From assembly GCA_003665825.1 (NCBI GenBank), contig QPFY01000009.1, positions 1 through 64,000 of the forward strand: a stretch of 64,000 nucleotides of DNA, read 5' to 3'. Both the position numbers and the translations under genes were made by a program. This DNA is from Microbotryum silenes-acaulis. Lineage: Eukaryota; Basidiomycota; Microbotryomycetes; Microbotryales; Microbotryaceae. Each line of letters opens with the position of its first letter. Within the stretch, counting starts at the first letter, position 1. The notes beneath the pieces are model-generated. The model saw only the letters and a program-made list of their open reading frames with translations, was not told the origin of the DNA and searched no databases. Of the stretch, positions 37,851 to 53,637 are shown piece by piece.

Positions 37851-38105
37851 TATTCGATCAACTCTACTACGTCAGCGATGTAGTTATAGCCAAGAGTGAT
37901 AAATGTCATTTCAACATACCTATTCGATCAACTCTACTACGTCAGCAATGTAGTTATAGCCAAGAGTGATGAATAGGAAGCTAACAGTAAGGGAGCCGCG
38001 CGCCTAAGTCCCCGGCTCGCTCCGCGCGTCTAAGTCCTGGGCCGATGCGCCCGGCTCGCTCCGCGCGCCTAAGTCCTGACCCGAGCGGAGAGTGGATTCC
38101 TCACA
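37851..38105 (-). repeat. A6 3' LTR
   Basis: Inverted TATTCG...CTCACA with the intron-like unit; nine C (G on minus) of the polypurine tract follow at 38106-38114. Confidence 0.92.
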
Positions 38106-38135
38106 CCCCCCCCCACGCGAACGCGAGGTAGACTT

Positions 38136-38350
38136 AGTTGGTGTGTTGGGAATGAGGGTTAGGAATGGCGCGTTCATTGGTAATCTGTTTAGAAGCGCTC
38201 GTCTGTTTAGTGAAGCCTGGCGATGCGCACCAACCGTTGTCTTCTCTCCACGGTTGGATTACACGCTCGTCAGGTACGCATGTTTAGCTTCACAGCCACT
38301 TTCGTTGCAATTAACTGACGGTTGGATTACACGCTCGTCAGTCTCTTATT
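38136..38350 (+). repeat. G 5' LTR with intron-like unit
   Basis: Identical in outline to the 3' LTR (42943-43089), plus 68 bp at 38274-38341. Confidence 0.92.
38274..38341 (+). other. Intron-like unit in the G 5' LTR only
   Basis: CAG, then GTACGCATG..., TTAACTGAC branch-like motif, a repeat of GGTTGGATTACACGCTCGTC, and AG. The 3' LTR lacks exactly this 68-bp unit: GCTCGTCAG is followed directly by TCTCTTATT. Confidence 0.65.
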
Positions 38351-38362
38351 TGGTAGCGTCTG
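38351..38362 (+). other. G primer binding site (TGG type)
   Basis: TGGTAGCGTCTG directly follows the 5' LTR and could pair with a tRNA 3' end (...CAGACGCTACCA). This differs from the anticodon-arm sites of A-D and F. Confidence 0.65.
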
Positions 38363-38415
38363 TATTGCCGCAAGGCACAGATCCGCACGCAGAAAAGACG
38401 CAGCGCGTATCCAAG

Positions 38416-43089
<4,674 letters not shown>

Positions 43090-43094
43090 GACTT

Positions 43095-44615
43095 GAGCCG
43101 TGGGTGCCGCGTCCGGAGGCCTAGAGCATAGCAATGTATACCAAAAATCTTGGGACCCAGCGCTTTGGTGAATAGGTCCGCAACCATGTTCGCTGTGCCA
43201 ACGTGTGAGAGGGAGATATCGCCTCGGTTGACCATGTCGCGGACAAAATGCTCGCGGAGGCGTATGTGTCGAGTGCCGGAGGTGCGAACGGGGTCGTGGG
43301 CGACTGCGGCCGCGGCCTCGTTGTCAGTGAAGATGTGAGCTGCATCGATTGGGCGAACGTGGAGCTCGGAGAGGAGTTGCGTAAGGTAAATCGCCTCCTT
43401 ACCAGCGTGCGACAAGGCGAGGTATTCGGCATCAGTGGTGGAATCCGCCACCCGAGTCTGACGCTTCGATGACCAAGAGACGGCAGAGCCAGCCAAGTAA
43501 AAAACGAAGCCCATTGTGGAGATGAACGTGTCGACGCAGGCACCCCAGTTCGCATCGGAATAACCAACCACACCCGTAACTTTGGCTGGACCACGGGCGT
43601 AGAGTAGCTCATCGCGGTACGTGGCGCGAAGGTAGCGAAGGACGTGTTTGACGGCAATCCAATGACGGCGGCCAGGGTTGTTGGCGAACCGGGACAAGTA
43701 CGAGACGGCGAAGGCAATGTCGGGTCGAGTGCCAAGGGAAATATACAGGAGGGAGCCAATGGCTTGTAGGTACCACGATCGAATGCGCTCCGTGCCCTGA
43801 CCCGGAACTGCCGTGAGCGAGAGGCCGGGCGTCATTGGCACCGTAGCGCCGCGTGTCGTGGTGTCGAAGTGAAACCGGGCGAGCACGTCCATGATGTAGC
43901 GTTCCTGGGATAGGGCAATGGAGCCGTCGTCCAGGCGGCGGATTTGGATGCCGAGGATGTATTCCGCGGGGCCGAGTCGTTTGACGCCGTATCGCTGTTC
44001 AAGGCCGGAGATGACGCGTTCGATCTCGTCGAGGGCGGGGCTGACAATGAGGAGATCGTTGACATACAAGGCGATATAATGGGGCCGCTGCTGATCATCG
44101 ATGTGAGAGTAAATGCAGTGATCAGTGCCCGTTGCCTTGTACCCGAGACTCCTGAGTGATGTGTCAATGTGGCGATTCCAGATGCGACCGGCCTGCTTGA
44201 GACCGTAGATTGAGCGCCGCAGGCGGAGAACCTTATCGCTCGGGAAGTCGAAACCCCGTGGCGTCGTCATCCAGATATCGTGATCGAGCTCGCCGTGGAG
44301 GTAAGCCTTGTCAATGTCGGCCTGATGAACGTGGTAACCATTGGCAGCGGCGAGGGCAAGGAGGCAGTGAATGGAGGAGAACCGGGCGACGGGTGCGAAA
44401 GTCTCCGAGAAATCGATGCCGTCGCGCTGGCGGTTACCTTGCGCTACAAGGCGTGCCTTCCGCCCTGTGACATCACCGCGTGCATCGCGCTTGGTCTTCC
44501 AGACGAATTTGGAGGTGACGATAGTGGCGCCCGGTGGTACCGATGAGCGAGGTTCGATGGTGAACACCTTGAAGTCGTCGCGCATGGCGGTGAACTCGGC
44601 GGCGGCAGCCTGAGC
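43095..44615 (-). pseudogene. A6 RT-RNase H with YVND active site
   Basis: The continuation of A6 Gag-Pol beyond the TAG at about 44615. The frame is open to the G insertion. The RT active site reads [10 protein letters not shown], with Asn in place of the first catalytic Asp, which would inactivate polymerisation. RNase H motifs are intact ([16 protein letters not shown]). Confidence 0.88.
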
Positions 44616-47543
44616 CTAGATGTCGTGCTCGTCGCTGGACATGGCTTCACGCCAGGTCTGAGGGTCGCTAGTGATCGACTTGACGGGCTCGATGGCGTCG
44701 AGGGTGGGGTCGTCGTCGTCTGTGGCAATGAAGGCGCGGTGGTGGCGAGAGAGGAAATCGATCTCATCAGGGGAGTCATCATTGGAGGGCTGTTCAGCGG
44801 GGGCAATGGCGGGTGCGGGCATCACCAGGGTGTCGTCGTCGGATCGATGTACGTCCATCAGGTTGAGGCGAACCGCGGTGTTGGAGTTGAGGAGGTCAAG
44901 CGGGTCGTCCGAGTCATCGAGGGACGGTCCTCCGGCCGAGGACGTGGCGGGCGACGAAAGCGGGGCAAGCGACGGGGACGGCGAGGGGCTGATATCTGTA
45001 GAATTAAGTAAGGATCCGCCAGTGTACCCTGGGGCCACGTCAACGGCGCTCATGGCAGAATCATCAAGAGAGGATGAGACGTCCATGTGCGCCGACCTTA
45101 CTAGTGGGGTCCTCGTCTTGACGGCGGGGGGGTGCGTGTCGGCGGGAATGACGAACTGACGTTCGGTGTTGTCCGCATCGACGGGCGTGTTGACTGGGAG
45201 GCCGGGGAAGTCGTCGTCGAGGAAGGTGGCATTTCGGCCAATCACAACCTTGTTGGTAGAATGGTCGAAGAAACGGAAAGCCTTGGAGGCGAGGTCGTAA
45301 CCGGTGAAGATCACGCGCGCGGCCTTGGGGTCGAGTTTGTTGCGAAGGTCCGGCGCGACCGTGAGCCAGGCCGCGCAGCCGAACGGGTGGAGGGCGGTGG
45401 CGGTGGTGAGTTGGCCGTTCCAAACGGATTCTGGAGTCTGTTTGGCCAAAGCTGAGTGTGAGCACCTGTTTTTGCAATAAACGAAGTACGCAGCCGCTTC
45501 ATCCCAAAAGGTGGCCGGCAGATGGGAGTCAGCAAGGAGGGCGAGGACGCCCTCGACGATGGAGAGATTGACACGTTCGGCACAACCGTTTTGCTGAGGT
45601 GTGTAGGGGATAGAGTATTGACGACGAATGCCCCTGGACTTGCAGAACTCCGTGAATGCGTTCGATCGGTACTCCCCGCCGTTGTCGGTGCGAAGAATCC
45701 TTAAACGCGCGTTCGTTTCTAACTCCACTTCGGCGAGCCAAGTCTGGAAGGTCGGGAAGACGTCGCTTTTGTGATCAATTGCGTATGCCCAAAGTTTGCG
45801 AGAGTGGTCGTCAAGAAATGTGACAAGGTAGCGCTTCCCGGTCAATGACGGAGTGGGGAACGAAAGGACATCGCTGTGCACGAGGCCAAGTCTCTCGGGG
45901 GAATGCGACTCAGAGTCGGGAAAAGGAAGACGGTGGCCTTTGGAACCAAGGCAAGCATTGCAAACAAACTCCTCTACGTCTTTGTCACTGTACCCGGCCC
46001 CAAACCCGTCCAGCAAACCTGCGGCGATCATCTTCTGTATAGAGGATGGGGCAAGATGGCCGAGGCAGCGGTGAAGGGTAAGCAGGGGCACGGTCGACTC
46101 AGAACGCGAGAGAAAGGCAAGCTGCTGACACTTGGTGTGATCCGCGTCCAAAAGGTAGAGACCGTCGTTAACTCTGGTACCGTGAGCAATGGCCTGGCCG
46201 TCCTTGGCGATGTCAATGCCGTCGCTGGTGAAGGCGAGTCGAACACGGTCGGTGTCGCAGAGGCGAGAGACGGAGAGGAGGTTGACGTGGAGGCCCGGCG
46301 TGTGCAGAACGCCACGCAGCGTGATCGGATGTCCGGTCTTGGCAACGAACGCGACGTCCCCCATACCAATGGCCGTGATACCGCCGGCGATGCCGCCGAT
46401 CTTGGTGTGCGCCGTCTGGCGATAAGTCGTGAATAGAGAGCGATCGGCGACCATGTGTGCCGTGGCGCCCGAGTCGACTACGAAGGCGTCCGTTGGGAGT
46501 TGCCGGCGAGCGAACAGGCAGGAGGCGAAATAGCCGATGTTAGGCTGTTGAGCGGCGGGGAGAGACATGTCGTCCTGGTTGTTGTCGCCGGTGTGTTTCT
46601 GTTCGCCCCGGTGCTTGCAGTCGAGGGCCCAGTGACCTTTCTTGTGGCAGCGGCGGCAGGGGCCGGCGGGCGGGTGTGTCGCCCGTGAGGTGCAGTCGCG
46701 CAGACGGTGGCCGGGGGCGCGGCAGGCGGGGCAAGGGGAGGCGGTGGCGAGCATGGCCGAGTGTGATGACGAGAGTCCCGCCGAGCGAAGCTGGATGCGA
46801 ATGCGGTCCGTCAGCGTCGTGAGTTCCGGGAGGTCGCGTTGGTTGCGCTGCTCGTCCGTGAACGTGAGTCGGAAGCTGTCGAGGCAAGATGGGACCATGG
46901 CGAGCACGTGAGTGGCGAGCACGTCGTTGAGCGAGGTTTTGGCGTCGCGGATTTCCTGCGCGATCGACATGTATTCAAGGAGCCAGGTGTCGTACGCCTC
47001 GACGGAGGCAGGCATCTTCCTGAAATCCCAAAGGCGGGCGAACAACTCGAGGGTGCGAGTGGCGTCATCCGGTGCGAAACGAGCCTTGAGTGCGGCAAAG
47101 ATGCGTGGTGCCGACAGGTCGTCGCTGGGGATTGTGTCGAGGGTGGCTGAGACGTCGGCGGAGTCGATCGAGCCAACGATGATTTCCTGCGCGGCGTCGT
47201 CACGGGCGGCAAGCTGGTCGGCCGTCCATGTCAGAGGGATGACACTGTCAAGAACGTAACCACGGACTTGATTTGGAAGCGCGAGACGGAGTTGACGTAA
47301 CCAGTTTGTAAACGACTTAGAGCCGTCAAGACGAGCGTGCTTGGGGAACATGACCTTTGATGCGGTGGCGGTGTTTGCCTGCGTGGCAGTGACGGGCGGG
47401 GTGGCGGCGGCGGCGGCGGCAGGGGGCTGTGAGGCCTGTAGAGCGGCAAGCTGTGCCTGTAGCGTGGCGATTTGCACGCTGATCGAAGGGTCAGGGGAGC
47501 TGATGTCCCTGGGGGGCGAAGGCGGGGCGGGGGAGCTGTCCAT
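44616..47543 (-). CDS. A6 Gag-PR-INT part, ending at the shared TAG
   Basis: ATG at 47543 ([11 protein letters not shown]); 975 codons carry both knuckles, [12 protein letters not shown] and DDE integrase, the 106-bp island (44996-45101) and the linker, ending SSDEHDI-TAG. The codon is TGG (Trp) in A2-A4. Because A5 and A6 share the stop, it was probably transmitted by transposition. Such a copy would supply Gag, protease and integrase but no RT unless the stop is read through. Confidence 0.85.
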   Translation of the reverse strand: MDSSPAPPSPPRDISSPDPSISVQIATLQAQLAALQASQPPAAAAAATPPVTATQANTATASKVMFPKHARLDGSKSFTNWLRQLRLALPNQVRGYVLDSVIPLTWTADQLAARDDAAQEIIVGSIDSADVSATLDTIPSDDLSAPRIFAALKARFAPDDATRTLELFARLWDFRKMPASVEAYDTWLLEYMSIAQEIRDAKTSLNDVLATHVLAMVPSCLDSFRLTFTDEQRNQRDLPELTTLTDRIRIQLRSAGLSSSHSAMLATASPCPACRAPGHRLRDCTSRATHPPAGPCRRCHKKGHWALDCKHRGEQKHTGDNNQDDMSLPAAQQPNIGYFASCLFARRQLPTDAFVVDSGATAHMVADRSLFTTYRQTAHTKIGGIAGGITAIGMGDVAFVAKTGHPITLRGVLHTPGLHVNLLSVSRLCDTDRVRLAFTSDGIDIAKDGQAIAHGTRVNDGLYLLDADHTKCQQLAFLSRSESTVPLLTLHRCLGHLAPSSIQKMIAAGLLDGFGAGYSDKDVEEFVCNACLGSKGHRLPFPDSESHSPERLGLVHSDVLSFPTPSLTGKRYLVTFLDDHSRKLWAYAIDHKSDVFPTFQTWLAEVELETNARLRILRTDNGGEYRSNAFTEFCKSRGIRRQYSIPYTPQQNGCAERVNLSIVEGVLALLADSHLPATFWDEAAAYFVYCKNRCSHSALAKQTPESVWNGQLTTATALHPFGCAAWLTVAPDLRNKLDPKAARVIFTGYDLASKAFRFFDHSTNKVVIGRNATFLDDDFPGLPVNTPVDADNTERQFVIPADTHPPAVKTRTPLVRSAHMDVSSSLDDSAMSAVDVAPGYTGGSLLNSTDISPSPSPSLAPLSSPATSSAGGPSLDDSDDPLDLLNSNTAVRLNLMDVHRSDDDTLVMPAPAIAPAEQPSNDDSPDEIDFLSRHHRAFIATDDDDPTLDAIEPVKSITSDPQTWREAMSSDEHDI

Positions 47544-47636
47544 GCTGCGATGGTGCGATGGGCTGGGGCGGCTCGAGTGGCTGGGCTCGAGGGAAAATTG
47601 CAAGCGGCGGGGCTGGTAGCTCGTGGGCTTATAACC

Positions 47637-47821
47637 TATTCGATCAACTGTACTACGTCAGCGATGTAGTTATAGCCAAGAGTGATGAATAGGAAGCTAA
47701 CAGTAAGGGAGCCGCGCGCCTAAGTCCCCGGCTCGCTCCGCGCGTCTAAGTCCTGGGCCGATGCGCCCGGCTCGCTCCGCGCGCCTAAGTCCTGACCCGA
47801 GCGGAGAGTGGATTCCTCACA
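47637..47821 (-). repeat. A6 5' LTR, without the intron-like unit
   Basis: Inverted A LTR of 185 bp next to primer site GGTTATAAGCCC (47625-47636). Confidence 0.92.
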
Positions 47822-47975
47822 GATGTGAGCTGCATCAATCGGGCGAACGTGGAGCTCGGAGAGGAGTTGCGTAAGGTAAATTGCTTCCTTACCAGCGTGC
47901 GACAAGGCGAGGTATTCGGCATCAGTGGTGGAATCTGCCACCCGAGTCTGACGCTTCGATGACCAAGAGACGGCG
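47822..47975 (-). pseudogene. A RNase H scrap left of element C
   Basis: Minus-strand RNase H coding sequence (region of RPIDAAHI back to AVSWSS). It continues at 53191-53295 on the far side of C; GAACC at 47976-47980 and 53186-53190 is the target duplication. Confidence 0.9.
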
Positions 47976-47980
47976 GAACC

Positions 47981-48258
47981 TATGAAGTTACGACGACTGC
48001 TCAAGCGGTGGTAAGGCTCTGATCGACGGACCAAGGAGACCAGACCAAGAAGTTGCTTGAGCAGGAGAGAGAGAAGCGCGGAGCCATTTGGCTCGGGTGA
48101 GCGCGCGGCTGGGTCTGCCACCTTTGTCAGGCGCACGGACCCAGCCCAGGAAAGGGAGAGAGCCTAGGTGTGGAAGGCAGGCCAAAAAGGAGGTAAGATG
48201 AGACTAAGAAAAGGAGGCATGATGCGAGAAGGAAACATAAGAGTTTGTCAATCTCACA
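47981..48258 (-). repeat. C 3' LTR, without intron-like units
   Basis: Inverted TATGAAGTTACG...AATCTCACA. On the sense strand TTGAGCAG is followed directly by TCGTCGTAAC. Confidence 0.93.
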
Positions 48259-48276
48259 CCCCCCCTACTTCGAGTA

Positions 48277-51200
48277 TCAGGGAGTGCAGACACCAAGTCG
48301 ACCGCGGTGCCGAGCGAACAGGTCGCGAGACAAAGCCTTGGTGAAAATATTGGCCATCATCTCGCCGGTGGCAATGTACTGTACACTGATGTCACCCAGG
48401 GAGACCATATCCCGGACGAAGTGTTCGCGGAGGCGAATATGCCGAGTGCGAGCGTGGAAGACCGGATTCTTGGTGAGGGCATTGGCACCTTGGTTGTCGC
48501 CATAGATGAGAACCGGCCGAGAGGAGGCAAGCCCAAGCTCACCAAAGAGCTGACGCAGGAAGATAGCCTCCTTGCCAGCGTGCGACAAAGCCAGGTACTC
48601 GGCGTCACAAGTAGAGTCGGCAACCCGCGACTGGAGGCGAGATGACCACGAGACGGCCGCGCCTGCGAAGACAAAGGTGTAACCCATGGTCGACTTTGAG
48701 GACATGGCGCAGGCACCCCAGTTGCAGTCGGAGTAGCCAACCAAGGGCGCCGGATCCCCGCGGGTGTAGCGTAGGCCATGAGACAGAGTGCCGGCGAGGT
48801 AGCGAAAGGCGTGCTTGACAGCGCCCCAGGCAGTGGCAGACGGGGACTGAGAGAACCGAGCCAAGTAACCGACGGTGTAGGCCAGGTCGGGGCGAGTACC
48901 GGTCGAGGTGTACATGAGGGAGCCAATCGCTTGCAGATACCGAGTGCGATCCGGAAAGGGAGTAGGCTGGAGTTCGACTTCAAGGCGAAGGTCGGCCTGC
49001 ATGGGCGTGGCGACAGGGTGGGCGTCGGACATGCCGAAACGAGCGAGGACGTCCTTGAGGTATTGCTCTTGACTGAGGGAGATGGAGCCGTCGGCAGAAC
49101 GCCAAATCTGGATACCAAGTACGTATTCCGCCTCACCAAGTCGTTTGACACCATAGCGCTGCTCAAGGCCCTGGAGGGTACGCTCGATCTCTGGGAGGGA
49201 AGGGCTGATCATGAGCAAGTCATCGACATAGAGCGCGATATAGTGGCGCTCATCACCGACAGTTCGGACATAAACGCAGTGGTCAGACTCCGTGGCGACG
49301 TAGCCAAGAGCCAACAAAGCAGAGTCGATCTCGTCGTTCCAGATACGTCCAGCCTGGCGCAAGCCGTAGAGTGACCGGTGCAGTTGGAGGACCTTGCCGG
49401 GCATGTAGATCCCTTCGGGCACGCGAATGTACAGGGGGGTGTCCAGTTTACCGTGGAGATAGGCCTTGTCGATGTCGGCCTGATGGACGTGGTACCCATG
49501 AGCGGCTGCAAGGGCCAGGAGTGCGCGAATGGATGTGAACTTAGCGACGGGTGCGAAGGTCTCATCGAAATCAATGCCGGAACGCTGAGAGTCACCACGA
49601 GCAACCAGTCGGCCTTTGTAAGACTTGATGTGGCCGTGTTGGTCGCGTTTCGTGCGGAAGACAAAGCGCGAGCCGAGGACTTTGGAGTCTGCAGGCACGA
49701 GGGACTCATCAATTGGCGTGAAGGCCGAGAAATCCCGGGAGAGCGAGTCGAATTCGGCCTGGGCAGCGAGACGCCACTCGTCTGCTTGCGGGGTTGCCAT
49801 CGCAGCGCGCCGGTGAGGAGGGTCCCGGGCAGGTGCGATCAGTTCCGTCGGGTCGACGGGCGAGGTTTCGAGCAGAGCAGTGGCGCCAGAGGCGAGGTAG
49901 GCAACAGGCGAGGGGGAGTGAAGCGCAGCATCAACGTCGTCAGGGAATTCCTGCGCAAGGCAGAGGGACGCAACATCACCAGAGCGTGGCAAGAGGTCGA
50001 TGGGATCGGGCGATTCGGATCGAGCGGGCGAGGGTGGCGCGGGTAATGGACATGGAGCCACCGGTCGCGGGGATGGACAGGGCGTGGAGATGGCCGAGTC
50101 GGAGCTGCCTTGGTCAGAGGCGCAGGAGGTTGGGGAATCCCGGTCGGAGTGGTCACCAGTTTGGGATATGGGAGAGCCTTGGTCAGAGGCGGGAGGCGCG
50201 CGTGAGTCCTGGTCAGGGATGTCACGGGCCGGGGAGGGACGGCGCAGGCCTTGGTCAGAGGCAGCGGGTGCAGGTCCAGGGAGCTCGGCGCGAGGAGCCA
50301 GAGAGCGAGGGGGAGCAACGAGCAAAGGCTCAGAGTGGTCGATCTGGTCAGGGTAAATGTCGGCGGCCACCGGAAGTGGGATGTCGCCAGTGTGGGTGTT
50401 GGCCACAGGCTGCAGGGCAGGGAACTCAGATTCACGAAAGAGGACGTTGCGACTGAGGAGGATTTTGCGTGTAGCCGGGTCGAATAGGCGATACGCCTTC
50501 GCGTGGTCGTCGAGCCCTACGAATATGAGTGGTACAGCCTTGGGGTCGAGGTCGGTACGCTTAACCGAGGGGAGGCAGTGCCAAGCACGGCAGCCAAAGG
50601 CACGCAGCGAGGAGACGTCCGGGGCAACACCATGCCAGCGAGTGTCGGGAATGGCGCCGCGAATACCCGCATGGGGCATCAAGTTCTTGCAATGCACGAA
50701 GTATCTGGCAGCTTCGGCCCAGAGACGTGTATCGGCGCCGGCCGAGTAGAGCAGAGCAAGGATACCCTCTTTGATGGTCCGATTGGTGCGTTCAACACGT
50801 CCGTTTTGTTGAGGCGTGTACGGAATAGTGAGTTCGCGACGGATGCCCTTGGTCAAACAGAAGTCGACAAAGTTGCGCAGAGTGAACTCGCCACCATTGT
50901 CAGAGCGAATGGTTTTTACCCGATCACCCGTGGTGTTTTCTACCTCAAGAATCCAGTCGCGGAGACGGTGAAAGACGTCGCTCTTGTAAGTGAGGAGGAT
51001 GCACCAATGTTTGCGGGTGTAGTCGTCGACAATCACAAGCATGTAGCGATGACCGCCGAAGCTGGCTCGAGGCATTTGGGCAACGTCGACATGGACAAGG
51101 TCCAGACGGCCAGACGCAATGGACTGGGAACGAGTGAAAGGAAGGGCGTGCGCTTTGGAAGCGAGACAAGCATTGCAATTGAAAGACCTAACCTCCTCCT

Positions 51201-52659
51201 CTGAATATACCCAATCCACCCCAGTGACCAAGCCTTTCTGCACGACGTTCTTGAGTTGCGCAACGGGTAAATGCGCGAAGCGACGGTGCAGAGTCAGCAA
51301 GGAAACTCTGTGAGGGGTGGCAAGGAGGGCATTGGGCATACAGGGTGAGGGTGTGACGTTTAACGCGTACAGGTCATTTGCAACGGCTTGAGCAGTGGCA
51401 ACAACGGTGCCAGAGGAGTTGCTGATCTTGGCGCAGCCGGAGCCAAAGGAGATGCTGAACCCAAGGCGATCCAATTGTCGGACGGACAGCAGGTTGCACG
51501 GCAGGGATGGCACCAAGAGGACATCGGTTGCCACGACGGGGCCAGCTGGAGTCGATATGCGGACAGAGCCACAACCGGTGGAGGGGAGGGAACCGGCAAC
51601 TCCAGCAACAGGCGGGCCGGTGAACGAGCGCAGCGTCGAGAATAGTGAACGGTTGTTGGCCATGTGACGATTTGCACCGGAGTCGAGGAGCCATGCCGAT
51701 TTGGGAAATGGTGACGGAGTGGCAAGGAGACAGGCGGTGAACGTCGTGGGCTCGGGCATCTCGACAACGGCGGGAGAGGCGACGGCTGGGGTACCCTTCT
51801 TACGTCCTCGCGAACTCGCTCCGGTGGAAGCCTTGCGGGCGCGGAAAGCGGCGGCCCAGGCGGTGTCAGGACAATCTCTGAGCCAGTGCAGTTGGCGACA
51901 TGTTGGGTTGGGGCATGGTCCGGGAATGGCACGGTGCTGGGGGGTGGCGACAGCGACAGCGGGAGCTTCAGCCGGACGAGCCTTGATCTCCCGATAGATA
52001 CGGTCGAGGATGTCGGCCGCGGGAGGTAAGGTACCGTATGTGCCCTGAGCATTCACGAAGGTCGTGCGCCATGCGGAGAGGGACGATGGCATCCTCGCGA
52101 GTAGGTGAGACGCAAGCAGGGAATCTGTGGTAACGTTGGAGTCGGCGAGAAGTCGAGAATCGTTGTCAAAGCGATCACGAAACTGGAGGAATGCGTCGGG
52201 GCTGTCGGGCATGGGCTCGGGGCTGAAGAGGCGAGCGACAACGGGTAGGAGGTCGACAGCCGAGACGGCGCCATATTGCATGCGGAGAGCCACCCAAATC
52301 TTGTGGCCGCTGTGGGCGTCACCGAAGTAACGAGAGAGACCGGGAAGAACCATCCGTGGGTCGACGGCGGCGCAGATGGAGGCGCGAGCGTAGTGATCCC
52401 ATAGTGGGACGTAGGACGGGGGCCAAGATGGATGGGGTACACCGGATTGAAGGTATCCGAGGACGTCGGAGGGCAGGCGGGAGCACAGCGTAAGGACCCA
52501 GTCCTGGTAGCCGTTGGCGTCGCGGAGGAGATCAGAGGCAGCGAAGGCTGCGACTTGCGTGGGCGGGCAAGGTGGAGGAACCGCGAGCGTCGTGGCGGGG
52601 CCTACGGACTTGCTGTCCTCGGACGCAGGCGCGGACTTGGTGTCGTCGAGCGCAGACAT
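48277..52659 (-). CDS. C Gag-Pol polyprotein (copia), intact
   Basis: ATG at 52659 (MSALDDTKSAPASED) gives one frame of 1460 codons, with its stop just before the polypurine tract. Gag ends in an atypical knuckle, CPNPTCRQLHWLRDC (CX4CX3HX4C, about residue 247). Protease is WLLDSGANRHM (about 325). Integrase has HRRFAH, CNACLASKAH, LVHVDV, IRSDNGGEF (about 585) and QQNGRVERTN. RT has KGRLVARGDSQR and [10 protein letters not shown] (about 1142). RNase H has [24 protein letters not shown] and DNQGANALTKNP. No frameshift, stop or active-site change is visible. The linker between integrase and RT is rich in SDQG/SDRDS repeats and lacks the 106-bp island of A/B. The second candidate for an active element. 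Confidence 0.95.
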   Translation of the reverse strand: MSALDDTKSAPASEDSKSVGPATTLAVPPPCPPTQVAAFAASDLLRDANGYQDWVLTLCSRLPSDVLGYLQSGVPHPSWPPSYVPLWDHYARASICAAVDPRMVLPGLSRYFGDAHSGHKIWVALRMQYGAVSAVDLLPVVARLFSPEPMPDSPDAFLQFRDRFDNDSRLLADSNVTTDSLLASHLLARMPSSLSAWRTTFVNAQGTYGTLPPAADILDRIYREIKARPAEAPAVAVATPQHRAIPGPCPNPTCRQLHWLRDCPDTAWAAAFRARKASTGASSRGRKKGTPAVASPAVVEMPEPTTFTACLLATPSPFPKSAWLLDSGANRHMANNRSLFSTLRSFTGPPVAGVAGSLPSTGCGSVRISTPAGPVVATDVLLVPSLPCNLLSVRQLDRLGFSISFGSGCAKISNSSGTVVATAQAVANDLYALNVTPSPCMPNALLATPHRVSLLTLHRRFAHLPVAQLKNVVQKGLVTGVDWVYSEEEVRSFNCNACLASKAHALPFTRSQSIASGRLDLVHVDVAQMPRASFGGHRYMLVIVDDYTRKHWCILLTYKSDVFHRLRDWILEVENTTGDRVKTIRSDNGGEFTLRNFVDFCLTKGIRRELTIPYTPQQNGRVERTNRTIKEGILALLYSAGADTRLWAEAARYFVHCKNLMPHAGIRGAIPDTRWHGVAPDVSSLRAFGCRAWHCLPSVKRTDLDPKAVPLIFVGLDDHAKAYRLFDPATRKILLSRNVLFRESEFPALQPVANTHTGDIPLPVAADIYPDQIDHSEPLLVAPPRSLAPRAELPGPAPAASDQGLRRPSPARDIPDQDSRAPPASDQGSPISQTGDHSDRDSPTSCASDQGSSDSAISTPCPSPRPVAPCPLPAPPSPARSESPDPIDLLPRSGDVASLCLAQEFPDDVDAALHSPSPVAYLASGATALLETSPVDPTELIAPARDPPHRRAAMATPQADEWRLAAQAEFDSLSRDFSAFTPIDESLVPADSKVLGSRFVFRTKRDQHGHIKSYKGRLVARGDSQRSGIDFDETFAPVAKFTSIRALLALAAAHGYHVHQADIDKAYLHGKLDTPLYIRVPEGIYMPGKVLQLHRSLYGLRQAGRIWNDEIDSALLALGYVATESDHCVYVRTVGDERHYIALYVDDLLMISPSLPEIERTLQGLEQRYGVKRLGEAEYVLGIQIWRSADGSISLSQEQYLKDVLARFGMSDAHPVATPMQADLRLEVELQPTPFPDRTRYLQAIGSLMYTSTGTRPDLAYTVGYLARFSQSPSATAWGAVKHAFRYLAGTLSHGLRYTRGDPAPLVGYSDCNWGACAMSSKSTMGYTFVFAGAAVSWSSRLQSRVADSTCDAEYLALSHAGKEAIFLRQLFGELGLASSRPVLIYGDNQGANALTKNPVFHARTRHIRLREHFVRDMVSLGDISVQYIATGEMMANIFTKALSRDLFARHRGRLGVCTP

Positions 52660-52784
52660 GCTGAGTCGTGTGGAGCGCCGGGCAAAGCCGGGCGGTGCGA
52701 AGGATGCAAAGTTCGACAAAGGCGGACACGGGAGTGGCCGCGCTGGTAGGTCGTTTGGGCTTATAACCTATGAAGTTACGACGA

Positions 52785-52855
52785 CTGCTCAAGCGGTGGT
52801 AAGGCTCTGATCGACGGACCAAGGAGACCAGACCAAGAAGTTGCTTGTTACACAC
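52785..52855 (-). other. Second intron-like unit in the C 5' LTR
   Basis: Sense strand GTGTGTAACAAGC... to CCGCTTGAGCAG, 71 bp; almost entirely a copy of the preceding LTR sequence. Confidence 0.55.
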
Positions 52856-52923
52856 CTGCTCAAGCACTACAGTGAGTTATGATAGCTAGTAAAGATAAAG
52901 GAAGAAGGAAATGTAGTGCTCAC
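52856..52923 (-). other. First intron-like unit in the C 5' LTR
   Basis: Sense strand CAG, then GTGAGCACTACATTTCC, a pyrimidine-rich stretch, ATAACTCACTG (branch-like) and GCTTGAGCAG; 68 bp. Here only the last 10 or so bases copy the upstream exon; the rest is unique and has the best intron character in the window. Confidence 0.65.
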
Positions 52924-53190
52924 CTGCTCAAGCGGTGGTAAGGCTCTGATCGACGGACCAAGGAGACCAGACCAAGAAGTTGCTTGAGCAGGAGAGAGAG
53001 AAGCGCGGAGCCATTTGGCTCGGGTGAGCGCGCGGCTGGGTCTGCCACCTTTGTCAGGCGCACGGACCCAGCCCAGGAAAGGGAGAGAGCCTAGGTGTGG
53101 AAGGCAGGCCAAAAAGGAGGTAAGATGAGACTAAGAAAAGGAGGCATGATGCGAGAAGGAAACATAAGAGTTTGTCAATCTCACAGAACC

Positions 53191-53295
53191 AGCCAAGTAA
53201 AAGACGAAGCCCATTGTGGAGATGGACGTGTTGACGCAGGCACCCCAGTTCGCATCGGAATAACCAACCACACCCGTAACTTTGGCTGGACCGCG
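53191..53295 (-). pseudogene. A RNase H scrap right of element C
   Basis: Continues 47822-47975 and is cut at CCGCG by the B3 LTR, the same breakpoint seen inverted at 16966/16967. Confidence 0.9.
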
Positions 53296-53608
53296 TGTGA
53301 AGAGTCCACTCTCAGCTCGACAGGGGCGCCTCGGTCGTTGCGCGCGCCCGCTAGCCCGCCCCCTGCGGAGGGGACTTAGACGCGCGCGACTGCCTCAGCG
53401 CGCCGGCGCCGGCGGATTCAGGCGCGCGACCACTAGCCCGCCCCCCTGCGGTGGCGACTTGGACACGCGCGACTGTCTTAGCGCGCCAGCGATTTCACCC
53501 GCGTCTGGGCCTATCCCAGCGCGGGCCCCCTTTCTGTTTCTTAGTTTCCTTCTCATCACTTCTGTTCGACTCTCAACCTCTCCTGACAGTAGTGGTGATC
53601 ATCTCATA
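53296..53608 (+). repeat. B3 5' LTR, without the intron-like unit
   Basis: TGTGAAGAGTCC to CATCTCATA, followed directly by the primer site. Its complement GGGCTAATAACC resembles a tRNA-Ile(AAU) anticodon arm, one base different from family A's site. Confidence 0.9.
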
Positions 53609-53637
53609 GGTTATTAGCCCACGAGCCACCAGCTGGC

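Larger units (their letters stand above)
47981..53185 (-). mobile_element. Complete, apparently intact copia element C (minus), TSD GAACC
   Basis: 3' LTR 47981-48258 (278 bp), polypurine tract 48259-48266, intact Gag-Pol, primer site GGTTATAAGCCC (52757-52768), 5' LTR 52769-53185 (417 bp). The duplications flank it perfectly inside the A scrap. The LTR size difference of 139 bp is entirely the two intron-like units in the 5' LTR. Confidence 0.95.
52769..53185 (-). repeat. C 5' LTR with two intron-like units
   Basis: Same LTR as 47981-48258 plus 139 bp at 52785-52923. Confidence 0.93.
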
